NCBI RefSeq assembly: GCF_004368785.1
Contig: NZ_SODM01000004.1
Coordinates: forward strand, 1-50,421
Length of the DNA stretch: 50,421 nucleotides
DNA from: Flavobacterium sp. 270
GTDB lineage: Bacteria; Bacteroidota; Bacteroidia; Flavobacteriales; Flavobacteriaceae
Reading direction: 5' to 3'
This document shows positions 17,045-25,244 of this stretch, piece by piece. Both the position numbers and the translations under genes were made by a program. A model generated the notes under the pieces. It was not told where the DNA came from and did no database searches. It saw only the letters and a list, made by a program, of their open reading frames with translations. Within the stretch, counting starts at the first letter, position 1, and the number at the start of each line of letters is the position of its first letter.

Positions 17045-19033
17045 ATGAATAATAAAGAGTTTCCAATACCACATAACGAACAGGAACGCCTACTTGCATT
17101 AAGGCGTTATAACATATTAGATACCCTGCCAGATACTGCTTTTGATGATGCTACAAAACTTGTTTCTTACATCTGTGGTGTGCCAATTGCGCACATTTCT
17201 TTTATAGATGAAAACCGACAATGGTTTAAATCTGAAATTGGAATTGGAGTTTCTGAAGTTCCAAGAGAAATTTCATTCTGTCAATATACCATTATGGACT
17301 CCAAAATGGTTGAAGTGCCCGATACTTTTTTAAACGATCAATTTAAAGATGATCCGAATGTTACCGGTGGTTTTAAAATAAGATTCTATGCCGGAATTCC
17401 GCTTACAACTCCAGATGGTTATAATATTGGAACGCTTTGCGCTATAGATCATGTTACCAAAGAGCTTAACGAAAATCAGCGTAATGCACTTTCGATTGTC
17501 GCAAAACACGTTATAAACCAATTAGAATTAGGAACAAAAAACTTTGAACTCGACGCTCAGAAAAGAATCGCTGAACGTGCCGTGTTGGCAAAAGATAGTT
17601 TTTTGGCTAATATGAGCCATGAAATCAGGACGCCATTAAATGCAATTATTGGATTTACAGATCTTTTGGCACAGACAAAACTAGATGAAATACAGCGTGA
17701 TTATATTGACAGTGTACAAATAGCGGGAGAAAATTTACTGCTTATTGTGAATGATATTCTGGATCTTTCTAAAATTGAATCAGGAAATCTTGCTATTGAA
17801 AATCAACCTTTCAATCTAAAAAAGACACTTAAACACGTCTATAATTTACTAAAGGTTAAGGTTCGTAAAGACGTAGAATTCAATCTTTTTCTGGATGCTG
17901 ATATGCCAGATATCGTAATTGGAGATCAGGGAAGATTAAACCAAATTCTGGTAAACCTTACCGGAAATGCACTTAAGTTTACAGAAGAAGGCGATGTTAC
18001 GGTTTCGGTAAAAATGGTAGATGAAACAGACGATCATTATTCACTTCGATTCACAATAAAGGATACTGGTATAGGTATTCCTAAAAATAAACTCAACACT
18101 ATTTTTGAGCGATTTACACAAGCCGAAGAAAGTACAACACGTAAATTTGGCGGTACAGGTCTTGGCTTAAATATCGTAAAACAACTTGTAGAATTGCACG
18201 ATGCCAAAATTGAAGTAAAAAGTCAGGTTGGCCGTGGTTCAGAATTTTTCTTTGTTCTTTCTTATAAAAAAGCAGATACTTCAGAAAAGCCAGTAAAATC
18301 GGCATCTAAAAATAGTCTCGGAAAACTTAAAATATTGCTTTGCGAAGACAATGTTTTAAATCAAAAACTTGTAAAAAGTGTTATTCATAATTTTGGTTTT
18401 GAACTTGACATTGCCGACAATGGTGAAGCCGGAATAGAATTGTTGTCCAAAAATGAATATGATCTGGTACTTATGGATCTACAGATGCCTGTTAAGGATG
18501 GATATCAAACTACAGAATATATCCGTCATGAAATGAATTCGACTATTCCGATTATTGCTATGACAGCACATTCGCTTGTAGGCGAACAGGAACGCTGCTA
18601 TGATGTTGGAATGGATGGTTATGTGCCTAAACCTTTTAAGCAGACCGCACTTTTAGAAACCATAAGAAAGGTAATGACAAAGGATAGTCTACAGCCCAAA
18701 AAGAGAAAAGTGGATCTTTCTTTTCTGGACGAAATGTCGTGCGGAGATGTAAACTTTATGAGGGAAATGATCAGTCTTTTTGTTGAAAAAATCCCGAATG
18801 ATACTGCGCAGCTCGATGAAGCATTTAAAAATAATGATACAGATACGGTACAGAAAATAGCACATAATATGAGATCAAGTCTGGATATGTTTCTGCTCGA
18901 TGATCTTAGTAAATGTTTGATTATTATTGAAGAAGAAGCCCGAAGCGGTCATTTTACGACTGAAACGGTAAATAGTTTAAATATTTTACAATGTGGAATT
19001 ATTGAGGTAGTTAAAAACTTAAATGAGTTATGA
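17045..19033 (+). CDS. Cytoplasmic hybrid histidine kinase with GAF, receiver and HPt domains
   Basis: The protein has 662 residues and no membrane segment. Order: GAF sensor (about 10-165, with the FDDATKLVSYICGVPIAHISFID opening common to GAF kinases); HisKA with His192 in NMSHEIRTPLNAI; HATPase (Asn308, DTGIG 340-344, GGTGLGL 369-375); receiver with Asp478 in LMDLQMP; and a C-terminal HPt domain with His607 in KIAHNMRSSL. It therefore holds three steps of a phosphorelay (His-Asp-His) and needs only a separate receiver as final acceptor. The single-domain receiver gene at 19110 supplies one. The N-terminal ATG follows the promoter at 17009-17039 by 5 nt. Confidence 0.95.
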   Translation: MNNKEFPIPHNEQERLLALRRYNILDTLPDTAFDDATKLVSYICGVPIAHISFIDENRQWFKSEIGIGVSEVPREISFCQYTIMDSKMVEVPDTFLNDQFKDDPNVTGGFKIRFYAGIPLTTPDGYNIGTLCAIDHVTKELNENQRNALSIVAKHVINQLELGTKNFELDAQKRIAERAVLAKDSFLANMSHEIRTPLNAIIGFTDLLAQTKLDEIQRDYIDSVQIAGENLLLIVNDILDLSKIESGNLAIENQPFNLKKTLKHVYNLLKVKVRKDVEFNLFLDADMPDIVIGDQGRLNQILVNLTGNALKFTEEGDVTVSVKMVDETDDHYSLRFTIKDTGIGIPKNKLNTIFERFTQAEESTTRKFGGTGLGLNIVKQLVELHDAKIEVKSQVGRGSEFFFVLSYKKADTSEKPVKSASKNSLGKLKILLCEDNVLNQKLVKSVIHNFGFELDIADNGEAGIELLSKNEYDLVLMDLQMPVKDGYQTTEYIRHEMNSTIPIIAMTAHSLVGEQERCYDVGMDGYVPKPFKQTALLETIRKVMTKDSLQPKKRKVDLSFLDEMSCGDVNFMREMISLFVEKIPNDTAQLDEAFKNNDTDTVQKIAHNMRSSLDMFLLDDLSKCLIIIEEEARSGHFTTETVNSLNILQCGIIEVVKNLNEL

Positions 19034-19083
19034 TATAAGAAAAATATGCTATATTTTTACATGACTACCTAAAATTGCAGATT

Positions 19084-19091
19084 TAAATTTG
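19084..19091 (+). promoter_or_regulatory. Possible internal promoter for the receiver gene
   Basis: TAAATTTG fits TAnnTTTG and lies 18 nt before the ATG at 19110, but no TTG is found at the expected -33 position. It might be a weak or activated promoter, or chance in AT-rich DNA. Confidence 0.3.
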
Positions 19092-19109
19092 CCCCTAAAA
19101 GAATTAAAA

Positions 19110-19475
19110 ATGAGAATAGTTTTAGCTGAAGATAATGATATATTAAGAAGATCACTATCATTCTTCTTAGAATCTAAAGGATTTACTGTTGACCAATTTG
19201 CTGATGGAAAAGATGCTATGAGTGCTATTGAAAAAAATAGTTACAATCTGATCCTGACCGATATAAATATGCCCGGTGTAAGCGGCATGGAAATTACACA
19301 ACACGTAAGAAACAGCCTTGGCGCTGTTACCCCAATAATTATATTTACTTCTTCTGGTGTAGAACAAACCGAACTGGATTGTTTTGATATAGGTGCAAAC
19401 GAATTTATTGCAAAACCGATAAGTCCGGCAGTACTTTTAGTTAGAATTAATAAATTATTAAATACAAGCTTTTAA
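19110..19475 (+). CDS. Single-domain response regulator (CheY-like receiver)
   Basis: This 121-residue protein is a receiver domain only: acidic pocket Glu7-Asp8, phosphoacceptor Asp51 in LILTDINMP, Thr80 in IIIFTSSG and Lys102 in FIAKPIS. No output domain is attached. The true start is the ATG at 19110 (MRIVLAEDND); a TTG seven codons upstream overlaps a possible -7 element and is unlikely. The gene stops immediately before the ATG of the TPR/barrel gene with no gap, so it is translated together with the export genes. It is the natural final acceptor for the HPt domain of the upstream kinase, perhaps switching the glycosyltransferase or HEAT protein by direct contact. Confidence 0.92.
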   Translation: MRIVLAEDNDILRRSLSFFLESKGFTVDQFADGKDAMSAIEKNSYNLILTDINMPGVSGMEITQHVRNSLGAVTPIIIFTSSGVEQTELDCFDIGANEFIAKPISPAVLLVRINKLLNTSF

Positions 19476-20690
19476 ATGAAGTTATTCTATTTTTTAATCG
19501 CCTTTTTGTTTATTTCTTCCGCAGTAATGGCGCAGGAAATTAATATCGATGCGACTATGGCAAAAGCTAAAAGTGAAGTTGAAAAGGAACATTACGATCA
19601 AGCACTTTCGCTGCTTGCTCCTTTACGCGAAAAATTCCCTGAAAATGAAGATCTAACAATATATACCGGACGCATTTACAGCTGGAAAAAAGACTATAAC
19701 AAAGCTTTAGAAATATTAACTCCATTAACAGACAGAGCTAATCCTAATCCAGATGCGTTATTGGCTGTGATTAACATTTACTACTGGTCTGAACAATTGG
19801 AAAAATGCATTACTTATTGTGATAAATACTTAGCTATCGATCCCAATTCTACCGACGTATTACTAATTAAAGCGAATGCACTTGTAAGCTTAAATCGTGA
19901 TGAAGAAGCTTCTGCCCTTTTAGAAAAAATATACGTTACGGATAACAGCACACAAAAAATTTCGGCACTTCGTACATTAATTGCGCATAAATCAAAAGAT
20001 GCAGTAGCAATTTCTTATTTAAATATTTCTACTTACGATCCGGGACAAGCACCACAGCATTATGGTTATGTAGAATATGCACATAAATTTAGTAAATCAT
20101 CATTGGTAGGTCGTGCTAACGTTGGGTATGTAAACAACGACACACAAATGTTGTTTGAGGCAGATTATTATCAAACCTTTTCTAAGAGAAATTATTTATA
20201 TGTAAATACCGGCGTTTCTACAGGCAAAACTATATTTCCTGTTGCAAAGGCTGGATTAGAATATTATTTTGCTCCACTAAAAAGCTTTGATTTTTCGCTG
20301 GGACTTAAATATCTGCACTTTGATACTACAGACGTAACCTTGCTTACAGGACAAGCGGCCTATCGTACCGGCAGTTATACCCTCGCCTACAGACCATATT
20401 ATGATACTGCAAACGAATTATTTTCGCATGTTTTAAGTATTCAGCATACCAATGAAGAAAAAGAAAACCTCATCAGGCTGGAATTACAATACGGAAATGT
20501 TCCTTATCTCTATCTTTATAACAACTTTATAGAGCCTCTAAAAGCGTATAGAATAGGCTTACAATACCAGCAGCGCATTGGCGATTCTTTTTTTGTACGA
20601 CCAGTTCTTCTCTACGAATACGAAGAATATTTGCCATCTGAATACAGACACAGACTTAATGCTCAAATAATTATTACTAAACGTTTTTAA
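19476..20690 (+). CDS. Outer-membrane protein: TPR domain plus YaiO-type beta-barrel
   Basis: This 404-residue protein has a signal peptide (1-19, ending VMA-Q). TPR-like helical repeats follow (about 25-170, with YDQALSLLAPLREKFPEN and YNKALEILTPLTD). The C-terminal part (about 180-404) is rich in alternating aromatic strands and ends KRF, as in YaiO-family barrels. The TPR-then-barrel order parallels PgaA and BcsC, which guide and export polysaccharide across the outer membrane. It starts the base after the receiver stop codon and lies 2 bp before the HEAT gene, so the operon is tight. I infer the exporter role from architecture and neighbours. Confidence 0.85.
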   Translation: MKLFYFLIAFLFISSAVMAQEINIDATMAKAKSEVEKEHYDQALSLLAPLREKFPENEDLTIYTGRIYSWKKDYNKALEILTPLTDRANPNPDALLAVINIYYWSEQLEKCITYCDKYLAIDPNSTDVLLIKANALVSLNRDEEASALLEKIYVTDNSTQKISALRTLIAHKSKDAVAISYLNISTYDPGQAPQHYGYVEYAHKFSKSSLVGRANVGYVNNDTQMLFEADYYQTFSKRNYLYVNTGVSTGKTIFPVAKAGLEYYFAPLKSFDFSLGLKYLHFDTTDVTLLTGQAAYRTGSYTLAYRPYYDTANELFSHVLSIQHTNEEKENLIRLELQYGNVPYLYLYNNFIEPLKAYRIGLQYQQRIGDSFFVRPVLLYEYEEYLPSEYRHRLNAQIIITKRF

Positions 20691-20692
20691 TT

Positions 20693-21523
20693 ATGACAAA
20701 ACTGTGGGAACTTTATAAAAGCGGTGCATGGGTAGAACCTTTTCTTACCACATCAATCGATTTGTTTATAGCGGCAGCATTTATTCTTTATTTATTGATT
20801 ATCTGGAGTCGTAATAAAAATATAAGAAGAGAAAGATTAAATATTGAATATACTGAAATTATTGAAAAATTAATGTTTTCGATGATTTTTCAGGATTTGT
20901 CTCTTTCAGAAATTAAGGAAGATAAAAATTATGCCCTTCTTCATAAAAAACCTTTTTTCAGATCTGTTTTAACAGCTTCTATTATAAACCTTCACAAAAA
21001 TTACGAAGGTGTTTATGCTAAAAAACTGGAAGAATTTTACAAAGAATCAGGATTAATAGATCGATCGCATAAAAGACTTAAAAGTCTAAAATGGGAAAAG
21101 AAATGCAAAGGAATTACTGAACTCGCAGAAATGAATGTGACAGAAGCTTTTGAAACCATATTAAATTTTTCGAAAGCAAGAAATAAAACCCTAAAAATAA
21201 CCGCATTAAATGCCTGTATAAAACTTGCTGGAACAAAAGGTATCGTACATCTTACAGAGCACCCTTACCCTATCGACGACTGGACTCAGATTAATATTAT
21301 CAATGCTTTTAAGAAACATGATATAGGCGACACAAAAGGTGTTGAACTTTTACTGGAATCAAAAAATACTACTGTTATTGCGCTTGGGCTGAAACTTATT
21401 AAGGAACTAAAACTTTCTCAGAAAGTGCCATTCGTAGAAGAATTGGCGGCCAAAGCTCCCAATACACAAATACAATACGAAGCTCAAAATGTACTGCAGA
21501 CATTCAACAGTTTAACAATATAA
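20693..21523 (+). CDS. Membrane-anchored HEAT-repeat protein of the polysaccharide operon
   Basis: This 276-residue protein has one transmembrane helix (about 18-40, TSIDLFIAAAFILYLLIIW). A basic stretch follows, then a helical cytoplasmic domain. From about 125 the helices recur with HEAT-like spacing (for example GITELAEMNVTEAFETILNFS and LKITALNACIKLAG). No catalytic motif is seen. Helical-repeat proteins usually bind partners, so it may join the receiver to the glycosyltransferase, or bridge inner-membrane synthase and outer-membrane barrel. It is separated from its neighbours by only 2 bp on each side. I do not recognise a named family. Confidence 0.75.
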   Translation: MTKLWELYKSGAWVEPFLTTSIDLFIAAAFILYLLIIWSRNKNIRRERLNIEYTEIIEKLMFSMIFQDLSLSEIKEDKNYALLHKKPFFRSVLTASIINLHKNYEGVYAKKLEEFYKESGLIDRSHKRLKSLKWEKKCKGITELAEMNVTEAFETILNFSKARNKTLKITALNACIKLAGTKGIVHLTEHPYPIDDWTQINIINAFKKHDIGDTKGVELLLESKNTTVIALGLKLIKELKLSQKVPFVEELAAKAPNTQIQYEAQNVLQTFNSLTI

Positions 21524-21525
21524 GA

Positions 21526-22959
21526 ATGACCTTTTTTAATACCGAAATAACAGCCTTTTTTAATCTATATCTGCTCCTCATTCTGGGTTATGCAATATTG
21601 ATCATGTCTTCGTACCTTATATTGGCGTATCTTTCTACAAAAGAATTAAGGAAATATCTCAAAAAAAATAGTTTTGTTGATTATAATGTGCTTCTTACAA
21701 GCGAATTTGCGCCAAAACTTTCGTTGATTGCCCCTGCTTATAATGAAGGTTTTACCATTGAAGAAAATGTAAAATCTTTACTTTCATTACATTATAACAA
21801 CTACGAAGTAATTGTAGTCAATGATGGAAGTAAAGACAATTCGATGGAAATCCTGATCAAGAAATATGATCTTGTTCTTACGGATTTTAACATCAATTCA
21901 AAAATTGAAACAAAAAAGATCAAAGGTGTATATACATCCAGAAATGCTGCATACAAAAAACTTATAGTTGTAGACAAAGAAAATGGCGGTAAAGCCGATG
22001 CCTTAAATGTTGGACTAAATATTGCACAAAACCCTTATGTAGTATGCATTGATGTTGATTGTATTCTGGATAAAGATTCTTTGCTAAAATTGGCTAAACC
22101 ATTTTTAGAATCTTTTGGTAAGCGCGTTATTGCAACTGGCGGTGTAGTCAGAATTGCCAATCAATGCATTATAAAAAATGGACGTCTCGTAGAGATAAAT
22201 GTACCCGATGGTATGCTACCAAGAATACAGGTTTTAGAATACTTAAGAGCTTTTCTTTTGGGAAGAATGGCTTGGGGAAGACTCGACGGACTTTTATTAA
22301 TAAGCGGTGCTTTTGGTGCTTTTGATAAAGAAATTGCTCTGTTGGCTGGCGGTTATGACACTAAAACTGTCGGCGAAGACATGGAGCTGGTTGTGAGAAT
22401 GCGACGTTATATGCTTGAAAATAAATTACCTTATACCGTACGTTACATTCCTGATCCTCTTTGCTGGACAGAAGCACCAGAAGATTTCAAAATATTCAAA
22501 AAACAAAGAAGCCGATGGATGAGAGGAACTATAGAAACACTTGGCATCCACAAAAGAATGTTTCTAAATCCTAAATACAAATTACTGGGTATGGTAAGCG
22601 TTCCGTACTGGGCATTATTTGAATTTCTGGCTCCCGCAATAGAATTTACAGGGCTTTTTATAACGGTCTTATTTATTATATTCGGTCTGCTTCACTGGCA
22701 CTTTTTTGTTATACTTGTACTATTTGTTTACTTCTTTGCTGTTTTATTTTCGGTAATGGCACTTTATAGTGAAGAAAAAACCTATCACAAATATCCAAAA
22801 CAAGTTGATTTCTTAAAACTTTTATTGGCCGCTTTTATCGAGCCCGTATATTTTCATCCTCTAGCTGTATATGCAGCACTTGTGGGTTATAAAGAAAAAA
22901 TCATGGGAACCAAAGGCTGGGGCGAAATGACGCGAAAAGGTTTTACTAAGAAAGAGTAA
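21526..22959 (+). CDS. Processive-type family 2 glycosyltransferase, inner membrane
   Basis: This 477-residue protein has an N-terminal membrane helix (about 12-37), a cytoplasmic GT-A domain (about 60-345) and three C-terminal membrane helices (about 365-390, 392-414, 430-452). Residues expected of a processive synthase are present: Asp100 in VVNDGS, Asp176-x-Asp178, the catalytic-base motif GED at 283-285, and QRSRW at 327-331 (the QxxRW motif). This places it with poly-N-acetylglucosamine, hyaluronan and cellulose synthase-like enzymes; the sugar cannot be read from sequence. No PilZ domain is attached, so control by cyclic-di-GMP is not evident. It is last in the operon with receiver, TPR-barrel and HEAT genes. 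Confidence 0.93.
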   Translation: MTFFNTEITAFFNLYLLLILGYAILIMSSYLILAYLSTKELRKYLKKNSFVDYNVLLTSEFAPKLSLIAPAYNEGFTIEENVKSLLSLHYNNYEVIVVNDGSKDNSMEILIKKYDLVLTDFNINSKIETKKIKGVYTSRNAAYKKLIVVDKENGGKADALNVGLNIAQNPYVVCIDVDCILDKDSLLKLAKPFLESFGKRVIATGGVVRIANQCIIKNGRLVEINVPDGMLPRIQVLEYLRAFLLGRMAWGRLDGLLLISGAFGAFDKEIALLAGGYDTKTVGEDMELVVRMRRYMLENKLPYTVRYIPDPLCWTEAPEDFKIFKKQRSRWMRGTIETLGIHKRMFLNPKYKLLGMVSVPYWALFEFLAPAIEFTGLFITVLFIIFGLLHWHFFVILVLFVYFFAVLFSVMALYSEEKTYHKYPKQVDFLKLLLAAFIEPVYFHPLAVYAALVGYKEKIMGTKGWGEMTRKGFTKKE

Positions 22960-22966
22960 CGGTTTA

Positions 22967-22997
22967 TTGATTTTTCTGCCTACAGTTTGTATTTTTG
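22967..22997 (+). promoter_or_regulatory. Promoter abutting the RNA methyltransferase start
   Basis: TTG (22967-22969), 20 bp, TATTTTTG (22990-22997), then ATG only 4 nt later at 23002. It starts 7 bp after the glycosyltransferase stop codon, gives the next gene its own promoter and predicts a leaderless or nearly leaderless mRNA. Confidence 0.7.
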
Positions 22998-23001
22998 CCC
23001 C

Positions 23002-23460
23002 ATGAATGATAATTTTATAAATGAATATTTTGGGATCGGAATACAAAATGGTAAAACGCCCGAAAATTTAGGTGTTTTGTGGCGGTCTGCTCAAAACTTA
23101 GGGGCTACTTTTATATTTACCATAGGAAATCGATATGCCAAACAAGCGTCTGATACTCATGATGCTGTAAAAGCAATTCCTTATTTTCATTATGATACTT
23201 TTGAAGCTTTTTTTGAAAACTTACCAAAAGGAGCGCGATTAGTTGGTGTTGAATTAGACGAAAAAGCTTCTGACTTAGAAACCTTTGAACATCCAAGACG
23301 TTGTGTTTATTTATTAGGTGCAGAAGATCACGGCTTATCAAAAAAAGTAATGGCGAAATGCCATCATTTAGTAAAATTTAAATCCGAAAAAAGTTTAAAT
23401 GTGGCCGTGGCAGGAACAATTATCATGTACGACAGAAACTTAGCTAAACCGCGTTCTTAA
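23002..23460 (+). CDS. SpoU/TrmH-family RNA 2'-O-methyltransferase
   Basis: This 152-residue protein has the single-domain SPOUT fold seen in short TrmH-family enzymes. Motif 1 is NGKTPENLGVLWRSAQNLGA with the conserved Asn and Arg, motif 2 is VYLLGAEDHGLS, and motif 3 is LNVAVAGTIIMYDR. These form the knotted S-adenosylmethionine site. It methylates a ribose in tRNA or rRNA; the exact target is unknown. The ATG at 23002 is chosen because it follows a good promoter by 4 nt, whereas an upstream TTG overlaps that promoter. A strong terminator follows. Confidence 0.9.
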   Translation: MNDNFINEYFGIGIQNGKTPENLGVLWRSAQNLGATFIFTIGNRYAKQASDTHDAVKAIPYFHYDTFEAFFENLPKGARLVGVELDEKASDLETFEHPRRCVYLLGAEDHGLSKKVMAKCHHLVKFKSEKSLNVAVAGTIIMYDRNLAKPRS

Positions 23461-23493
23461 AACAAAATCTTAGCTTTTATAATTATACATTTT

Positions 23494-23526
23494 AAAATGC
23501 GCAATGTCTCTGACTTTGCGCATTTT
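23494..23526. terminator. Hairpin terminator after the methyltransferase gene
   Basis: Eleven-base arms (23494-23504 and 23516-23526) pair perfectly around an 11-nt loop, with A and T runs outside. It serves the rightward methyltransferase gene and probably also the leftward gene ending at 23586. Confidence 0.85.
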
Positions 23527-23585
23527 TTGCATTTAGTATTTTTATATCATTCAAAAGTAGATTTTTGTCAAGGCCTAAATAAAAT

Positions 23586-24053
23586 TTAAGGACTTACAGC
23601 TAAAGGCTGAGAAACAATTGCTGTAATGCGTTCTGCTGCATCCTGAGACTGATTTTTTCTCAAAGGAAATCCGCTGTAAAGCGAATATTCAGGTTCTTTT
23701 TCCGTAAATTTTATTCGTTCGATTTTACTGATTTTACCCGGAATATTAGCGCCATACCATAAAGAATCTGCTTTTTGTTCCCAGGTTACTTCATACAATA
23801 ATGAACCTGACGGATAAACATTTCCCTCTTTTTGTTGCGCATAATGCATCGCTATTTTATTTCCGTATAAAGTAGACATCTTTTTTTGCTTCGGATTAAT
23901 AGAAAAAGACATCGGGATAAGAAGCAACGGATTTTCAGGAAGTTGCTCTAAGGAATGAATAGAAGCTTCTTCATTTAAATTATTTTTGTTTGGTGAATGA
24001 CAGCTTGCCAAAAATAGCGTGAATACTGCGATACTATATAGGGTAATTTTCAT
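23586..24053 (-). CDS. Small lipoprotein, possibly a haem-less P460-like partner
   Basis: This 155-residue protein has a lipoprotein signal (lipobox LASC, Cys18), so it is membrane-anchored. It has no CxxCH haem motif. The middle part (about 75-120: VYPSGSLLYEVTWEQ, then WYGANIPGKISKIERIKF) resembles, in order and spacing, the region of the neighbouring cytochrome P460 domain reading PWPDGVIFAKTAWKQ then GKFIQVEFMI. I therefore suspect a P460-like fold without haem, but this is a by-eye comparison. It starts 15 bp after the haem protein and is surely co-transcribed with it. Function unknown. Confidence 0.65.
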   Translation of the reverse strand: MKITLYSIAVFTLFLASCHSPNKNNLNEEASIHSLEQLPENPLLLIPMSFSINPKQKKMSTLYGNKIAMHYAQQKEGNVYPSGSLLYEVTWEQKADSLWYGANIPGKISKIERIKFTEKEPEYSLYSGFPLRKNQSQDAAERITAIVSQPLAVSP

Positions 24054-24068
24054 GGTGTTTTCTTTTTA

Positions 24069-25037
24069 TTAGTTGTAATTTTTGTAATTCTTAGCATCAA
24101 AATGCAGCGGTAAAGTAAAAACATAGTCATTATTTTTTACCGGATTATGACATTGAATACATTCCTGATCAAAATGGGCATCCTCTCCATAAGGTTTTAA
24201 ATTGTCGCCTTTCCAGCGCGCCCAGCCCCAGCCTTTTGTCGCTGCATATTTTTTAGCATCTTTAATCATAAATTCCACTTGAATAAATTTTCCAACCGAA
24301 ATAGTTCCATCAGCAGCAATATTTTGTTTCCAGGCGGTTTTTGCAAAAATTACGCCATCAGGCCAAGGATTCGTCTGATGCTCTTTAATTGCTTTTACCG
24401 CTTTATCATTACCAAAAATGATTCTCATTGTGCCATTATCAAATCGGTCAGAAGTACTTATTGCTTTCCATCCTCTATAATCTGGGATATAAGCAATTCC
24501 ATTAGGAGAAGGCAAAACATTTTTAGCGAGGTTTTTATCAGAATGAACTTCTTCTTTTACTGGTTTATTATCTGGTTTGTTATTCACTGCAATAGTGGCA
24601 TTTCTTGGAGCAAGAGTTGTTATGTAGTTTTTTAAAACGTTTATATCTGCACTATTCAATTTAGCTTCGGTATGTACTGCCGTATAGCTAGCAAGTGGCA
24701 TTTCTCCCGATAAGATTTTATTAAAACTATAATATAATGTAGCATTTTGCTGCGGTTTTTCCAGAGAATCCCAATTCGAAAAATTAAGCGCTTTACGGCC
24801 ATCTTCAATATGAGAATTCACAACAATATTTGCAGGCGTTATTTTATCGTACCAGCTCAGTCTATTTTCATTAGAATGACAGGCAAAACAGGAATTTCTC
24901 AAAATAGCATTTACCTCTTTTGGTACATTGGTCAGGTCTTTTTGAGATGCCTGATATTCCAAATCTTTTGGTCTGTAAAATTGCACAACAGCAATTCCTG
25001 CCAAAATATAAAGTGTTATTTTTAAACCTTTTTTCAT
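24069..25037 (-). CDS. Di-haem periplasmic protein: haem-binding domain plus cytochrome P460 domain
   Basis: This 322-residue protein has an N-terminal signal peptide or anchor (about 1-20). A Haem_bd-type domain follows, with CFACH at 50-54 and the typical ENRLSWYDKITPANIVVNSHIEDGRKALNFSNW continuation. The C-terminal cytochrome P460 domain (about 170-310) has YRGWKAIS near its start, GWGWARW, and the haem motif CIQCH at 293-297. P460 proteins in other bacteria oxidise hydroxylamine or bind nitric oxide; whether this one does is unknown. It is the first gene of a leftward pair with the small lipoprotein and is divergent from the LytTR regulator, a natural candidate controller. Confidence 0.88.
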   Translation of the reverse strand: MKKGLKITLYILAGIAVVQFYRPKDLEYQASQKDLTNVPKEVNAILRNSCFACHSNENRLSWYDKITPANIVVNSHIEDGRKALNFSNWDSLEKPQQNATLYYSFNKILSGEMPLASYTAVHTEAKLNSADINVLKNYITTLAPRNATIAVNNKPDNKPVKEEVHSDKNLAKNVLPSPNGIAYIPDYRGWKAISTSDRFDNGTMRIIFGNDKAVKAIKEHQTNPWPDGVIFAKTAWKQNIAADGTISVGKFIQVEFMIKDAKKYAATKGWGWARWKGDNLKPYGEDAHFDQECIQCHNPVKNNDYVFTLPLHFDAKNYKNYN

Positions 25038-25070
25038 AAAACCATTTTTTAAAATTGTTATTTATGAGTT

Positions 25071-25078
25071 CAAAACTA
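25071..25078 (-). promoter_or_regulatory. Possible promoter of the haem protein operon
   Basis: TAGTTTTG (25078-25071, minus strand) matches the -7 consensus and would give a leader of about 27 nt. No TTG was found at the matching -33 distance, so the promoter may need activation. Confidence 0.4.
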
Positions 25079-25244
25079 CAAGTATAGCGTCAATTCAGTT
25101 TAGGAAATTAAGGGGAAAGGGAAATTTTAAACCCTAAAGCCGAATATTTAAGTTTGGATAATTTGACTAATTTAGCTTTTAAGAAATAAAAGAGAGTCAT
25201 TATAAAATTAATGAATCTTTTCAATATATAGAACCGAATTCCCA

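Noticed and set aside
21526..22959. Cellulose synthase BcsA with c-di-GMP control
   Set aside because: The GT2 core and QxxRW motif fit, but length is short and the C-terminal PilZ domain is missing.
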